From NCBI GenBank assembly GCA_900315075.1, contig OMXV01000019.1, positions 1 through 64,000 on the forward strand: 64,000 nt of DNA, read 5' to 3'. Of the stretch, positions 43,040 through 51,893 are shown one piece after another (within the stretch, counting starts at the first letter, position 1; every line of letters starts with the position of its first letter). This DNA is from an uncultured Prevotellaceae bacterium. Its GTDB lineage: Bacteria; Bacteroidota; Bacteroidia; Bacteroidales; Bacteroidaceae. The translations under genes and the position numbers were made by a program. The notes beneath the pieces are model-generated. The model saw only the letters and a program-made list of their open reading frames with translations. It did no database searches and was not told the origin of the DNA.

Positions 43040-43534
43040 CTAAAAGAAAAACAATGCTGTACTGACGATAATTAATACAATGACAGAAAGACAACCCGAA
43101 CCGGCATTCGACCCCATCCCCATATTCTTTACACCATTGTCTATTGGTTTTAGGCCTAGCAGTTCTTCTGTCAACTCCATGCTCTCTTTTACCTCTGTGC
43201 CCCAACTTAAATCAGAACAGAAATTTCTAAACGCATTTAGAGCGTCTTTTCTTCTACTTTTGAGTACAGGTGAATAAGTATTCGTTATTATCCAATCTCT
43301 CACCTCAGAATCAGAAATAGGTTTAAGATGTGCCACAATTTGAGGATAGTCTGGAATAGGAAAACTTTCCACGTCTGCTTTAGTTAATCCTAAAACATCA
43401 AGAAGCATCTCACCACGAATTTCAGTCATGTCATCTAGCTTTTTAAATCCTTCAAAAACCAATATTGCTGACATAATGTAGCATCTCGTTTCTTTGCTCT
43501 GTTTGCCTAGTATATTTTTCATAATATTTCTCAT
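43040..43534 (-). CDS. Unknown protein with C-terminal GSGC-hydrophobic tail
   Basis: Start ATG 43534 (MRNIMKNILGKQSKE); the frame is open back to 43627 but runs through a strongly structured leader. The 164-aa protein has a helical N-terminal domain (FEGFKKLDDMTEIRGEMLLD, RKDALNAFRNFCS) and ends in NAGSGCLSVIVLIIVSTAL plus FFF. It is the first gene of the minus-strand cluster behind a structured leader and a TATATTTG promoter. Function unknown. Confidence 0.6.
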   Translation of the reverse strand: MRNIMKNILGKQSKETRCYIMSAILVFEGFKKLDDMTEIRGEMLLDVLGLTKADVESFPIPDYPQIVAHLKPISDSEVRDWIITNTYSPVLKSRRKDALNAFRNFCSDLSWGTEVKESMELTEELLGLKPIDNGVKNMGMGSNAGSGCLSVIVLIIVSTALFFF

Positions 43535-43573
43535 TATTGCCCTCCAGCCGCCACAAAGAGCGTTTTGATGTAA

Positions 43574-43755
43574 GAAGCGTGGCACTGATGCCACTTCTTC
43601 AATCGGAGGTTGTGAGATACCCTGCAAGAAGAAATGTATTCAGGCCACGCTATACGCGCGAGCCATTATACTTTCTTGCTTGCGTTGGAAGTTTCTCACA
43701 TTTCCGATTACAAGAAAAGCATAACGCTTCGTATGTTTTTATGGGTGCAACCCAT
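43574..43755 (-). ncRNA. Structured leader or small RNA upstream of the tail-anchored gene cluster
   Basis: Nested complementary pieces span this stretch. GAAGCG (43574-43579) pairs with CGCTTC (43725-43730) and encloses everything. AATCGGA/TGTGAGA (43601-43617) pair with TCTCACA/TCCGATT (43694-43709). GTGGCA/TGCCAC (43579-43594) and ATGGGT/ACCCAT (43741-43755) are local hairpins. A TATATTTG promoter (43764-43771, minus) sits just upstream. No reading frame explains these pairings. It could be a regulatory leader or an independent RNA. Confidence 0.5.
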
Positions 43756-43763
43756 ATCGACTG

Positions 43764-43771
43764 CAAATATA
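43764..43771 (-). promoter_or_regulatory. Putative -7 box of the tail-anchored gene cluster
   Basis: Minus-strand TATATTTG, an exact TAnnTTTG match, would start transcription near 43757 at the edge of the structured region. The remaining gap (43772-44009) is AT-rich with no gene seen. Confidence 0.5.
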
Positions 43772-44009
43772 CGAAATAACTTTAAAATTATATACATTTG
43801 ACTGTTAAAATTATCATATTAAAATGAATAACGAGGTAATCTATATACAATTCTGGAAATTTGTAACTTAACTTTCAGCGTACTTTTAGGCACAGAGACA
43901 TTTTTAGAGGCCATCCAATTGAGTATTCTTATTGTCGTGAAAAGCAGCAAAAAGACATGATTGTAAAGAAAATTTAGAGTGGTTAATTATTTAAACAAAT
44001 TATTGAAGG

Positions 44010-46173
44010 TCATTTGCACAATCTCTTGCGTCTATGCTCCCACAAATCTTCTATCTCCGTTCTATGTCCGTCCTCATCGGAATATAAATACTCGATGTAG
44101 TCTGCCTTGTCAGCCCAATCATTGTTGGGCCTGGCAAACTCTCGCAGCAGCACATACTTCTCCTGCACCTTGTGCATCTTGGCATTGTCGGTGGCAATGA
44201 TGCAGGTGAGGAAGACGGAGGTGAGCCAGACGCAGAACAGGATGGTGTGGAACCACCACTTGACATATCGGGAGGCGAAGAAAGCCCGGACGTGGTGCCA
44301 GGGCAAAAAGCAGAGCCAACAGACGATCATGTCTTTCCACTTGGTCGGCTTCTCAGGCTTGGTAATACCAGAAAGGGCAACAAACCCTTCATATTCGGGT
44401 GATAGCTGAGTCTGAGAACTGACTCCTTGTGATGGCTGACTTTGCTTTTGCAACTGCGATAAAGTAGGGACAACGATATGAGTAGGTGCCAGTTGCTCAA
44501 CCATTTTCTGTTGCTCATAGGAGAGTCGGCTCCAGATTACCTCGCAAATGTCTATTTTCTTCTGTTCATTCGTTGTTGTTGCATTGCAGATGAAGAGAGG
44601 CCCCCACTCTACCGCGCTCTTACAAATAGTCTCCACATCCACCGAAGGAAGAGATAGCTCAGGATGACGGGTGGCTACAAAGGCTATCCTCCGCTGCATG
44701 TTGTGCACATCATCGGAGAAATCCAACATCGACGGTCCGTCTTTTGCAATCACCTCACAGATAACCTGTTGCATCTTCTCGCGGTCAAAATTAGATAAAG
44801 GTTTCGAAGCCAGTAGGATGGTGCCGATGCGCGTCTCTCTTCTGGTAACCACAACTCCGGCCTTGCTATCCCAAAAGATAATGTCACGCTCGATGGCAAG
44901 GCAGTTTTGAGAGTCTGCGTCCCCACTCCGTTACCCTACCCGTTTTATCTGTAGCACCAAGCGATATCAGCAGCCTTCGGGCATGAGCTATTGCCGACTT
45001 CACTGGTGGAGTCAGCCATGGCAGTCTCTCCACGTCGTGTTCTCCCCAAATGGCGGCATCGAGCACCAAAGAACTAAGGTCGGCCTCCAATATTTCAGGC
45101 ATTCATACTGCTGGCATGTGAAACTCTGTGGCAGCTGTCCACAACCTATAACACACACCTGGAGCCACTCGTCCTGCACGTCCCATGCGTTGCGTCGCCA
45201 TATCTAATGAAATCCGCACTATTTCCAAGTGGTTCAATCCGCTGCGTGCGTCAAACACCATCTTACGACAGAGGCCGCTATCTACAACTACGCGCACACC
45301 CTCTACAGTCAAAGAGGTTTCCGCAATTGGTGTCGCCAGTACCACTTTCCGTTCGCCTGCCCGAGTCGGTTCTATGGCCTTAGCCTGCTCGTCATTGGAA
45401 AGCATACCATATAGGGTAAAAATTTTTGTTTCGCCAAGCCCGCCCGACGAGAGTAGTTCCTGGACACGCCGTATCTCCCCTTCGCCAGGCAAGAATGCCA
45501 AAATGTCGCCCTTATGCGAACGATGGACCTGCATGATGGTTTTAGCCACCATCTGCGATACGTTAAACACATCGGCATCTTCATCATTGTGGATGACTTC
45601 GACAGGAAACATCCTTCCCTCACTCGTTAGTACAGCACAGTGCAATGCATTCGATAGGGCTTTCGTGTCTATCGTTGCTGACATTACCACCAACCGCAGG
45701 TCGTCTCTTAGGACATCCTGGCATTGCCTGACCAACGCAAACGCCTCGTCAGTGTTCAGGCTCCGTTCATGGAACTCATCGAAGACTACTACCGCCACGT
45801 CTTCCAATGCAGGATCATCCAAAAGCATACGCGTGAGAACACCTTCTGTAACAACTTCTATACGTGTCTTCACCGACACCTTACTCTCAAAGCGGATGCG
45901 GTAACCCACTGTCTCGCCAACCGACTCGCCAAGAAGCCATGCCATTCGTGAGGCGATTTGCCGTGCCGCCACACGCCTTGGCTCCAACACGACAATCTTA
46001 CCAGTGCATTCACGTAGTCCTTCCAAAATGGTCAAAGGCAGCACCGTTGACTTTCCGGCACCAGGTGCAGCCGTCACTATAGCCGCCGACTCCCTCCGCA
46101 GGGTCTCATTCAGCGGTTTTACCAACGCTGCCACAGGCAGGTTCTCCAACTCTTTTTGTAGTCGCTCAGTCAT
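44010..46173 (-). pseudogene. hrpB: Broken hrpB ATP-dependent helicase gene with foreign C-terminal tail
   Basis: The first 356 codons (46173-45103) are a good HrpB N-terminus: APGAGKST, DEFHERS, SATID, QRMGRAGR. Then an in-frame TGA (45103-45105) interrupts EFHMPAV / MPEILEADLSSLVL, which continues at once in the same frame to 44884. After LSKLPC the frame changes and about 130 family residues are missing before AIERDIIFWDSKAG, which runs into VVTRRETRIGTILL and QLAPTHIVVP (44010-44920). From about 44430 the frame continues into an unrelated membrane-protein tail (WWFHTILFCVWLTSVFLT). This is nonsense mutation, deletion and fusion in one gene. Sequencing error could explain single changes but not all. 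Confidence 0.75.
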
Positions 46174-46268
46174 AACATAGTCTATTTCATATACATCATC
46201 TCATACCACTTATTTCTAATACTCAATTTCGTTCATCTCCTCAAAATCAGTCTTTGACAATTAGCTCA

Positions 46269-46276
46269 CAAAGGTA
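46269..46276 (-). promoter_or_regulatory. Putative -7 box of the hrpB gene
   Basis: Minus-strand TACCTTTG lies about 95 nt before the hrpB ATG at 46173. The rest of the 546-bp gap holds only the MerR promoter at 46595 on the other strand and AT-rich sequence. Confidence 0.45.
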
Positions 46277-46594
46277 AGCCTTTTCAATCAAAAATCTGAA
46301 ATTATGCTGATTCATTTTGGGAAAAAACTATTTATAATAAAAATTGTCTACAGCAGTATATGACGAAAGGACAATCATCTATCGTGCCGTGAGCGTGAAT
46401 AATCCTACTCTTTTTCTTTAATTCTTATTCCGCATACAACTGCTCGTCTATTACACTTTTATGAGATACACATCCACCGCTCATTCTCAGATTCATCTTG
46501 TCTTTCTACTAGGATAGTCGTAATAGGTATAATTAGAAAAGAAACTTGAACGGAAATAACATATGTTAAAACTAAGTTAAATTCTTCATTTCTC
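46277..46594. other. AT-rich intergenic sequence
   Basis: Between the hrpB -7 box and the MerR promoter I see no gene, hairpin or repeat. Confidence 0.4.
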
Positions 46595-46627
46595 TTGACT
46601 CGTCCCCAGGGACAGATTGTATCTTTG
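46595..46627 (+). promoter_or_regulatory. MerR-type promoter with operator between the -35 and -10 elements
   Basis: TTGACT (46595-46600) and TATCTTTG (46620-46627) are 19 nt apart, and the spacer contains GTCCC-CA-GGGAC (5-bp inverted arms). MerR proteins bind palindromes in overlong spacers of their own or target promoters. Directly after, TACTCGC (46628) and GCGAGTA (46646) form a 7-bp transcript-start hairpin. Confidence 0.5.
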
Positions 46628-46719
46628 TACTCGCTTAGCAATATTGCGAGTACGAGTGCAGAGCAAACTTGTGTGAGCTTAGCTGGTCGTAAACAGTTTT
46701 TCATAGCCATCGTACGATT

Positions 46720-47544
46720 ATGAATTCTAAAACGAAATTGAAAATCGGAGAGTTCTCGCGACTGATGCAAGTCACAGTAAAAACCTTGCGTCACTACGAA
46801 CAAAAGGGATTGCTGATACCTTATGAGGTAGACGAGTGGACGGGCTACCGCTACTACAGCATCAGACAAATGCAGCGGCTACAGACCATCCGTGACTTAC
46901 AGCGACTAGGTTTTTCACTGGGTGAAATCAGGGACTTGTGCGATTCATATTCACACACCCCCAGCATCCACCAACTGACAGAAAAGATCAAAGAAACTGA
47001 GGCACAATTACGACAACTGATAACCCGACGAAACCGACTACTCGAATGGAGGAACTCTCGCAAAGAAATGAAGACAATGGAAAAATTCAGTATTCAGTCA
47101 TTGCCCGAAATCATCGTGGCAAGTCATCGTGAAGTTCTGCCCAACTACGCTGCCATCGGCCCCATGTGCATCGAGAAGATCGCCCCCGAGATGCAGCGTC
47201 TGGGCTGCAAATGTCCACCACCAGGATATTGTTTTACTGTCGAGCACAACAAGGAGTACAAGCCAACAGACGTCGACATCGAGTACTGTGAACAAGTGGA
47301 GGAAATGGGCGTAGACAACGCCATCATTCAGTTCAAACGTCTGCCCGTAGTCCCAAAAGCTCTTTGCATGAAACATATCGGTCCATACGAACGCTTCTAC
47401 GAATCGTTTGTAGAAGCATTCCGCTATATTGAGGAACATGGTTATAAAGTTACAGGTCTGCACCGCACCTGTTACATCGATGGAGCTTGGAATCAAGAAG
47501 ACCCAGAGAAATGGCTGTCTGTCATCCAAATACCTATAGAATGA
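46720..47544 (+). CDS. MerR-family regulator with GyrI-like effector domain
   Basis: The 274-aa protein has the MerR winged HTH at residues 5-75 (KIGEFSRLMQVTVKTLRHYE, DEWTGYRYYS), a coiled-coil linker (KIKETEAQLRQLITRRNRL) and a GyrI/BmrR-type ligand-binding domain (about 125-272, with AIGPMCIEKIAPEM and MKHIGPYERFYESF). Such proteins sense small, often cationic or hydrophobic, compounds and control efflux or detoxification. The intact target gene is not obvious. A broken GNAT gene follows directly. Confidence 0.85.
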   Translation: MNSKTKLKIGEFSRLMQVTVKTLRHYEQKGLLIPYEVDEWTGYRYYSIRQMQRLQTIRDLQRLGFSLGEIRDLCDSYSHTPSIHQLTEKIKETEAQLRQLITRRNRLLEWRNSRKEMKTMEKFSIQSLPEIIVASHREVLPNYAAIGPMCIEKIAPEMQRLGCKCPPPGYCFTVEHNKEYKPTDVDIEYCEQVEEMGVDNAIIQFKRLPVVPKALCMKHIGPYERFYESFVEAFRYIEEHGYKVTGLHRTCYIDGAWNQEDPEKWLSVIQIPIE

Positions 47545-47552
47545 GAAATAGA

Positions 47553-47799
47553 ATGAGAATAGAATTAGCAACGATAGAGGATTTTGATTCCGTCATCACC
47601 TTCTATGATGATGTAACGGAGCACACACCTGAAATATCCATCTATGCCAGATATCCGCCTTGATGCCCTTGCTTCAAACACCCCTGCACACAGAATCTAT
47701 GAACGATTAGGCTTTGAGTATAGGGGCAAGCAGCATCTTTATGTTGAGAATACCGGATGGACGGATTTCTACTTCTTTGAGTATAAGCACGACTATTAA
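47553..47799 (+). pseudogene. GNAT acetyltransferase pseudogene (internal deletion)
   Basis: The start (47553, MRIELATIEDFDSVITFYDD) ends at TGA 47661, after which another frame continues with DIRLDALASNTPAHRIYERL and GFEYRGKQHLYVEN to a TAA at 47797. These are the N- and C-terminal ends of a GNAT protein with the acetyl-CoA-binding middle deleted and the frame shifted. It lies 8 nt after the MerR gene, so it may have been its partner. Confidence 0.65.
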
Positions 47800-47822
47800 T
47801 ATGTTTTGATTACATCAATGAT

Positions 47823-48167
47823 ATGGAAACAAAAACAAGCAATCCTCAGCAGATAGCTGCATGCGGTCTATATTGCGGAGCGTGTAAAAAATATATGAAA
47901 GGGAAATGCCCTGGATGCAATAAAAATGAGAAAGCCTCATGGTGCAAGATACGCAATTGCTGCTTAGAGAAAGGATACCATACCTGCGCTGAATGTGTTA
48001 AGGATGTGAAGGAATGCAAGATTCACAATAATCTTATCGGCAAAATCTTTGCTTTCTTGTTCAACAGCGACAGGGCTGCCTGCATCCGCTTTATTCGTGA
48101 GCACGGTGAACAAACCTATGCTGAGAAAATGACTGCAGATAAGCAGATGACGATGAAAAGGAAATAA
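47823..48167 (+). CDS. DUF3795 zinc-binding protein
   Basis: This 114-aa cysteine-rich protein opens with the family pattern AACGLYCGACKKY, then GKCPGCN, WCKIRNCCLEKG and TCAECV, where the cysteines probably bind one or more zinc ions. DUF3795 proteins are widespread in Bacteroidetes and clostridia and have no settled function. The C-terminus is basic (MTMKRK). ATG at 47823. Confidence 0.85.
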   Translation: METKTSNPQQIAACGLYCGACKKYMKGKCPGCNKNEKASWCKIRNCCLEKGYHTCAECVKDVKECKIHNNLIGKIFAFLFNSDRAACIRFIREHGEQTYAEKMTADKQMTMKRK

Positions 48168-48189
48168 TACAAGCTGAGCTCGACCATCA

Positions 48190-48891
48190 TTATTTTGAAT
48201 CCAAAATGATGTTATAAATATTGTTGATGCATCCAAACCAGCGCATCCATTGGCGACTATTCGGGTTAAGTGTTCCAAATCGGGTCATGTACACCCGCTT
48301 GTTTACCTCTATCATCAAAGATTTGTAGATGAAGCCCGTCTCCGATGAGAGTGAATTGGAGTAGGGCTTGTTGATGGCCACCTTATAGTCGCTGTCCTCG
48401 AACTGCCGCTTCACTAAGTTGACCAATCGCTCATCGTAGGTGTCATCACTATTATGACCGATGCAGATGTCGCAGTCGTAGAGGTCGGAAGGGAAAGAAT
48501 GACAGTCTATCAATAGGCTTTCAGGTGTCAGTTGGTCTCTTAAAACATCCAAATGCAGCCTACGCTGAAGGTATAGAAAGTCCGACTCCTGTATCGTCAG
48601 CATCCCCCTCTTATGACCGCCGAACTGACGGTAAAGGACGCCCTGTCCCTGGGCTTCCATTGGATCGTTGTCGAGCCTTTCCGCATCACATACAAAGCGG
48701 GAATATGGAAAGATAACACTGGCTACATTCTTGTTGGAAGTGGTGAAGAGAAAGTCCGTGTACCAGTCCGTCCATTTGTTCACACAATCGTTGATAAAAT
48801 GAGGATTACGTGGCCACTTGCCATAAGGACCGAAGATACCATTCACACTGGCGTGAGGGATATGCAGTACAATTTTGTTGATATTTGACAT
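48190..48891 (-). CDS. N-formylglutamate amidohydrolase-like protein (copy 2)
   Basis: This 233-aa protein is nearly the twin of the one at 17621. It has HIPHAS near residue 9, SRFVCDAERLDND, LLIDCHSFPSD, DICIGHN and VAINKPYSN. All motifs are intact, so it may be active. It follows family-X gene 2 on the same strand after a hairpin and a decayed site-5 promoter. In the long locus nine genes separate these two families, which implies this copy arose by internal deletion. Confidence 0.8.
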   Translation of the reverse strand: MSNINKIVLHIPHASVNGIFGPYGKWPRNPHFINDCVNKWTDWYTDFLFTTSNKNVASVIFPYSRFVCDAERLDNDPMEAQGQGVLYRQFGGHKRGMLTIQESDFLYLQRRLHLDVLRDQLTPESLLIDCHSFPSDLYDCDICIGHNSDDTYDERLVNLVKRQFEDSDYKVAINKPYSNSLSSETGFIYKSLMIEVNKRVYMTRFGTLNPNSRQWMRWFGCINNIYNIILDSK

Positions 48892-49003
48892 ATTGGGGTA
48901 TTTGAATCCGAATTATTTATTATTCAACTTACGCAAGTGAAATAACTTGTTTATTAGACTTTGTGACATAGGATGAGTAAAAGGATTGGATTGGCGACTT
49001 CTA

Positions 49004-49015
49004 TTATAAGTATAA
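49004..49015 (-). promoter_or_regulatory. Decayed copy of the shared 12-mer (site 5)
   Basis: The minus strand reads TTATACTTATAA. The following 28 nt resemble those of site 1 (AATCCA, then TC and TTTTAC in the same places), but the -7 position reads CATCCTAT instead of TAATTTCG. It appears to be the NADAR-operon promoter after mutation, now upstream of the amidohydrolase. Confidence 0.5.
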
Positions 49016-49019
49016 GAAC

Positions 49020-49052
49020 AGTAGGGGAGGTGGTGCTTCTCCCCTACTCTTT
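49020..49052 (-). terminator. Hairpin after family-X gene 2
   Basis: AGTAGGGGAG (49020-49029) and CTCCCCTACT (49039-49048) make a perfect 10-bp stem just beyond the family-X stop. The T-run lies on the plus-strand side, so it may act in both directions. It corresponds to the hairpin at 10481. Confidence 0.6.
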
Positions 49053-49061
49053 TGTAATGGT

Positions 49062-49784
49062 TCAGCTGTGAGGGAAGACACCGTTTGCCTTTTGGGAGCG
49101 TAACTCACGGATTCGCTCTGTTGTACGGTTTCTGAATCCGAACAAGTCCTCCAATGGAGGCAATTGTTCCATGAGTTGCTCGAAGGTGATGCGGCTTTTG
49201 GCAGCGTCCTCGAAGACGATGTGGTTGTTTGGAATGCGTATTCTCCTCAGCTGCAGCTGGTTCTTGCCGACTGAACACTTCTCGTCTTTGAACCCGCACC
49301 AGTAGCGCTGCACATTGTCCAAAGACTCATTGTTCTCCACTGCGTTCTTCGCATGGGTACGGAAAATGGAGAGGTTGTGGTTTTTCTTAGCACAGTTCTC
49401 CACCCATAGTTCACCACCCGAGAGGTACATCTTATCGTAAAGTGCTACGATGGCAGCAGAAGCCTTCCCGTTCTTGAAGTACTTGTTGGGCAGTCCACCT
49501 ACCACCTTCTGACAGAGCAGTGTGAGTATGTAGAACATTTTCGCACCACGGTGAGGCATATCGAGTGTTATCTCCTCACCGTTGTCCTTGCGGACGACAA
49601 CAGAATAGTCACCCTCCTTGGTCTTGTTGTTCGGTCTTTTCGACGGTCTCACCACGATGGAGAAATCTGGTGCAGCGATATCGTTGATGATGTTTTTGTC
49701 AATCTTGTCTCCGAGGAAGAGAAGAAAGAGCATGGGGTCAATGTTTTCGATTGTAATGTGATGTCCGTTAATCTCAATTGTCAT
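49062..49784 (-). CDS. Family-X protein 2, unknown function
   Basis: This 240-aa close paralog of the protein at 9747 opens with MTIEINGHHITIENIDPM. It has KTKEGDYSVVVRKDNGEEI, LLCQKVVGGLPNKYF, RTHAKNAVENN and LQLRRIRIPNNHI. It has the same start and length, with no broken motif. It lies downstream of a 475-nt leader containing both conserved RNA domains and its own TACCTTTG promoter, so regulation has been retained along with the gene. Confidence 0.75.
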   Translation of the reverse strand: MTIEINGHHITIENIDPMLFLLFLGDKIDKNIINDIAAPDFSIVVRPSKRPNNKTKEGDYSVVVRKDNGEEITLDMPHRGAKMFYILTLLCQKVVGGLPNKYFKNGKASAAIVALYDKMYLSGGELWVENCAKKNHNLSIFRTHAKNAVENNESLDNVQRYWCGFKDEKCSVGKNQLQLRRIRIPNNHIVFEDAAKSRITFEQLMEQLPPLEDLFGFRNRTTERIRELRSQKANGVFPHS

Positions 49785-49825
49785 AAATAATTATTTTTGT
49801 TGTTATAAGGTATTTTTATGTTTTG

Positions 49826-49970
49826 TGGAATACTCCAGAATGGAGAGCGAGAAGAACCGTCGTAGAGGCGTATTGCCTTCTGGTTTTCAGGTCGGTATAA
49901 CAAATGAGGGGGAAAGAGGGTTTCCATTTAGGAAACCGAAGAAACGAATAGCGTTGTCACCTGGCAACGC
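49826..49970 (-). ncRNA. Second conserved leader domain upstream of family X, copy C
   Basis: On the minus strand GCGTTG/CAACGC (49951-49970), GGTTTCC/GGAAACC (49919-49937) and CTCC/GGAG (49833-49845) follow the order of the domain at 9562-9702, with shared single-stranded words GACGGTTC and TCTCGC. Here the middle stem is perfect where copy A has one G-U pair. It ends 42 nt before the family-X ATG. Confidence 0.55.
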
Positions 49971-50148
49971 GCAAGAAGGTTGGATTTGATCCAACGCCCA
50001 AAAGTCCTTCCGCCAAGTGTTTGGCGAAGGGAACAAAAACTTGGTATGAAAGTCTTAGAGGCTTCCATACAACTCAATAAAAATAAAATAAGTAGGAATT
50101 TTGTCATAATCACTTTTAATTAATCGGTTAATACTAAACTGTTAATTC

Positions 50149-50213
50149 GTATCTTTTTCCCACCGTGGCGATTATATGCTCGGTTGGAGCAGCTCATGGC
50201 TGTCTCTTGATAC
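50149..50213 (-). ncRNA. Three-way-junction leader element, copy C
   Basis: The minus-strand closing stem is GTATC (50213-50209) with GATAC (50153-50149). The inner hairpin GAG-A-CAGC / GCTG-CTC is as in copy A with a changed loop. The second helix is ACCG / CGGT, followed by GGGAAAA. Flanks downstream (ACCGATTAATTAAAA, TGATTATGAC) are shared with copy A. Confidence 0.7.
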
Positions 50214-50265
50214 TAATACTTGTTCAATAATTCAAAGAGCTCACATCCTCTCGGATTTTGTAATA

Positions 50266-50273
50266 CAAAGGTA
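50266..50273 (-). promoter_or_regulatory. Promoter of leader RNA and family-X gene 2
   Basis: Minus-strand TACCTTTG is a perfect -7 box inside a block (AAATTCTTTATTCTCAAAA) that copy A shares at 9148-9183. A start near 50259 yields a leader of about 475 nt. The remaining gap (50274-50434) holds no recognised gene. Confidence 0.6.
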
Positions 50274-50434
50274 AGTAAATATTTTGAGAATAAAGAATTT
50301 TTTGTCTTAAGGATTGTTAATGGGGTGATAAAATACGTTTCGCCCCATCTAATCCTGTATTAGTTGGTCAATATCAATGTCATGAGAAAGGCAAAACATT
50401 ATTGTACCAACAATATGGGAATCCTAAGGAACTC

Positions 50435-51760
50435 TCATTTTTCAATCATCTGGTTCTTTATCCACTGCCAGCATTTCTCCCAACTGGAGGGGAAACGCCA
50501 GTGCCCACTCGATGGGGTAATGTCATTGGCCTTTGGTGCTGTGATTTCGTTCCATGCAGCCCAGACGGACGTTGGCGAGCAGGTATCATCGCTGTATCCC
50601 CATGACATGAAAGTGGGGATGGCCAACTGACGGGCAAAATTAACCACGTCAAAGTATTGTAATGTGGCCACAGCCTTATCCTGGGGGATATCTATTTTGC
50701 CATCCTTATAGAAACCGCTAAAGAACTTGGGCCAGCCACCTGCACGATGATGCAAGAAACCCGTCAAGTCGCACAAAGCTGGATAGAATGGTGCACAAAC
50801 CGTGGCCTTTTCATTGAGGGCAGCAGTGATGATGGTCAGTGCACCTCCTTGGGATCCGCCAGTGACAATAGCATTCTTGCCATCCCACTCTGGCAAAGAG
50901 CAGAGAAAGTCGAGAGCACGTGCACAGCCGACATACACATCTTTATAATAATATGTGTCACAAGAGGCCATGCCACGACGCATGTATCCGTCACACTTCT
51001 TCTGCCGCATCTCGTTATATTCTTCGTCATCCATCAACTGGTCGTTGTCATGTATTTCGATCTTCATATATATACATCCCTGTCTGGGGAAATAGTCTGA
51101 CGGGTAAATCTTCTGACTGCCGGCTCCTGGAGGACAGAGCACAACGGGGAAAGGCCCACCGCTGCGTGGAATGGTCAGATACCCCTGCATCCACTTTTCC
51201 CTACCCACACGTAGACGCACGAGACGAGTGATGAAATAGTCGTCGGTGGCATCAGGTATGTCGCGGTACTCTGGTTCGAAGGGTATTTTGCGGGCTTCTT
51301 TCAACGCTTTTTGCCAAAACTGCTTGAAGTCTGACGGCAACTGTGTCAGTGCCTTTATCTGTTCGGGATCATATGCAAGTTTCACAAGGTCTTTTGTAGT
51401 CTTGCCATCAGAAGTGCTGAATTCATACTGACAAGCCAAGAAACCGGGTTCCGTCATGGTGCCCATGTGTACTAGAGCCTCCCCACCAACAAAACATGTA
51501 GAATCCCATTGTTCGGGTAGCCACATCTCTGGTCCAACCTTATAACGCAGGATGGTACCTTCCAAGGGCACCCCACCCTCACGGACAATAATGCGCAGCG
51601 TAGCAGATTGACCAATGTGATAATAGCTGTCAGAATGGTTAGGGGTGGCAATAGTTTCCACATATGCCTTTCGTGGGTTGCCAAACTCCTGCTGGAACTT
51701 CTGCGCATGCAAAGTCATGGAAGCTGTCAACAGCAGGATAGTAAATATAATCTTCATCAT
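50435..51760 (-). CDS. Acetyl-xylan esterase / cephalosporin-C deacetylase family (CE7), exported
   Basis: I chose the start at 51760 (MMKIIFTILLLTASMTLHAQ), which gives a clean signal peptide; ATG 51790 adds ten residues. The 441-aa precursor has an N-terminal beta-sandwich-like region and a C-terminal CE7 alpha/beta hydrolase domain with GGSQGGA (Ser nucleophile), SDDTCSP (Asp) and SGHWR (His). CE7 enzymes deacetylate xylo-oligosaccharides. It is monocistronic here and probably periplasmic. Confidence 0.85.
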   Translation of the reverse strand: MMKIIFTILLLTASMTLHAQKFQQEFGNPRKAYVETIATPNHSDSYYHIGQSATLRIIVREGGVPLEGTILRYKVGPEMWLPEQWDSTCFVGGEALVHMGTMTEPGFLACQYEFSTSDGKTTKDLVKLAYDPEQIKALTQLPSDFKQFWQKALKEARKIPFEPEYRDIPDATDDYFITRLVRLRVGREKWMQGYLTIPRSGGPFPVVLCPPGAGSQKIYPSDYFPRQGCIYMKIEIHDNDQLMDDEEYNEMRQKKCDGYMRRGMASCDTYYYKDVYVGCARALDFLCSLPEWDGKNAIVTGGSQGGALTIITAALNEKATVCAPFYPALCDLTGFLHHRAGGWPKFFSGFYKDGKIDIPQDKAVATLQYFDVVNFARQLAIPTFMSWGYSDDTCSPTSVWAAWNEITAPKANDITPSSGHWRFPSSWEKCWQWIKNQMIEK

Positions 51761-51893
51761 TTTTAAGTAGTTTCTGAAAACTCTGCGCAAAAAATAAATA
51801 ATGTTAGAAAGGCAAATATGATGAACTGCATATTCAATTTATTGCCACTCTAAAAACACCATATGCTTTTAATCAACACATTGCTGGCTCTCA

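Noticed and set aside
45185-45904. Plus-strand 239-codon open frame opposite hrpB
   Set aside because: Ser/Thr/Arg-rich antisense frame; the minus strand carries clear helicase motifs.
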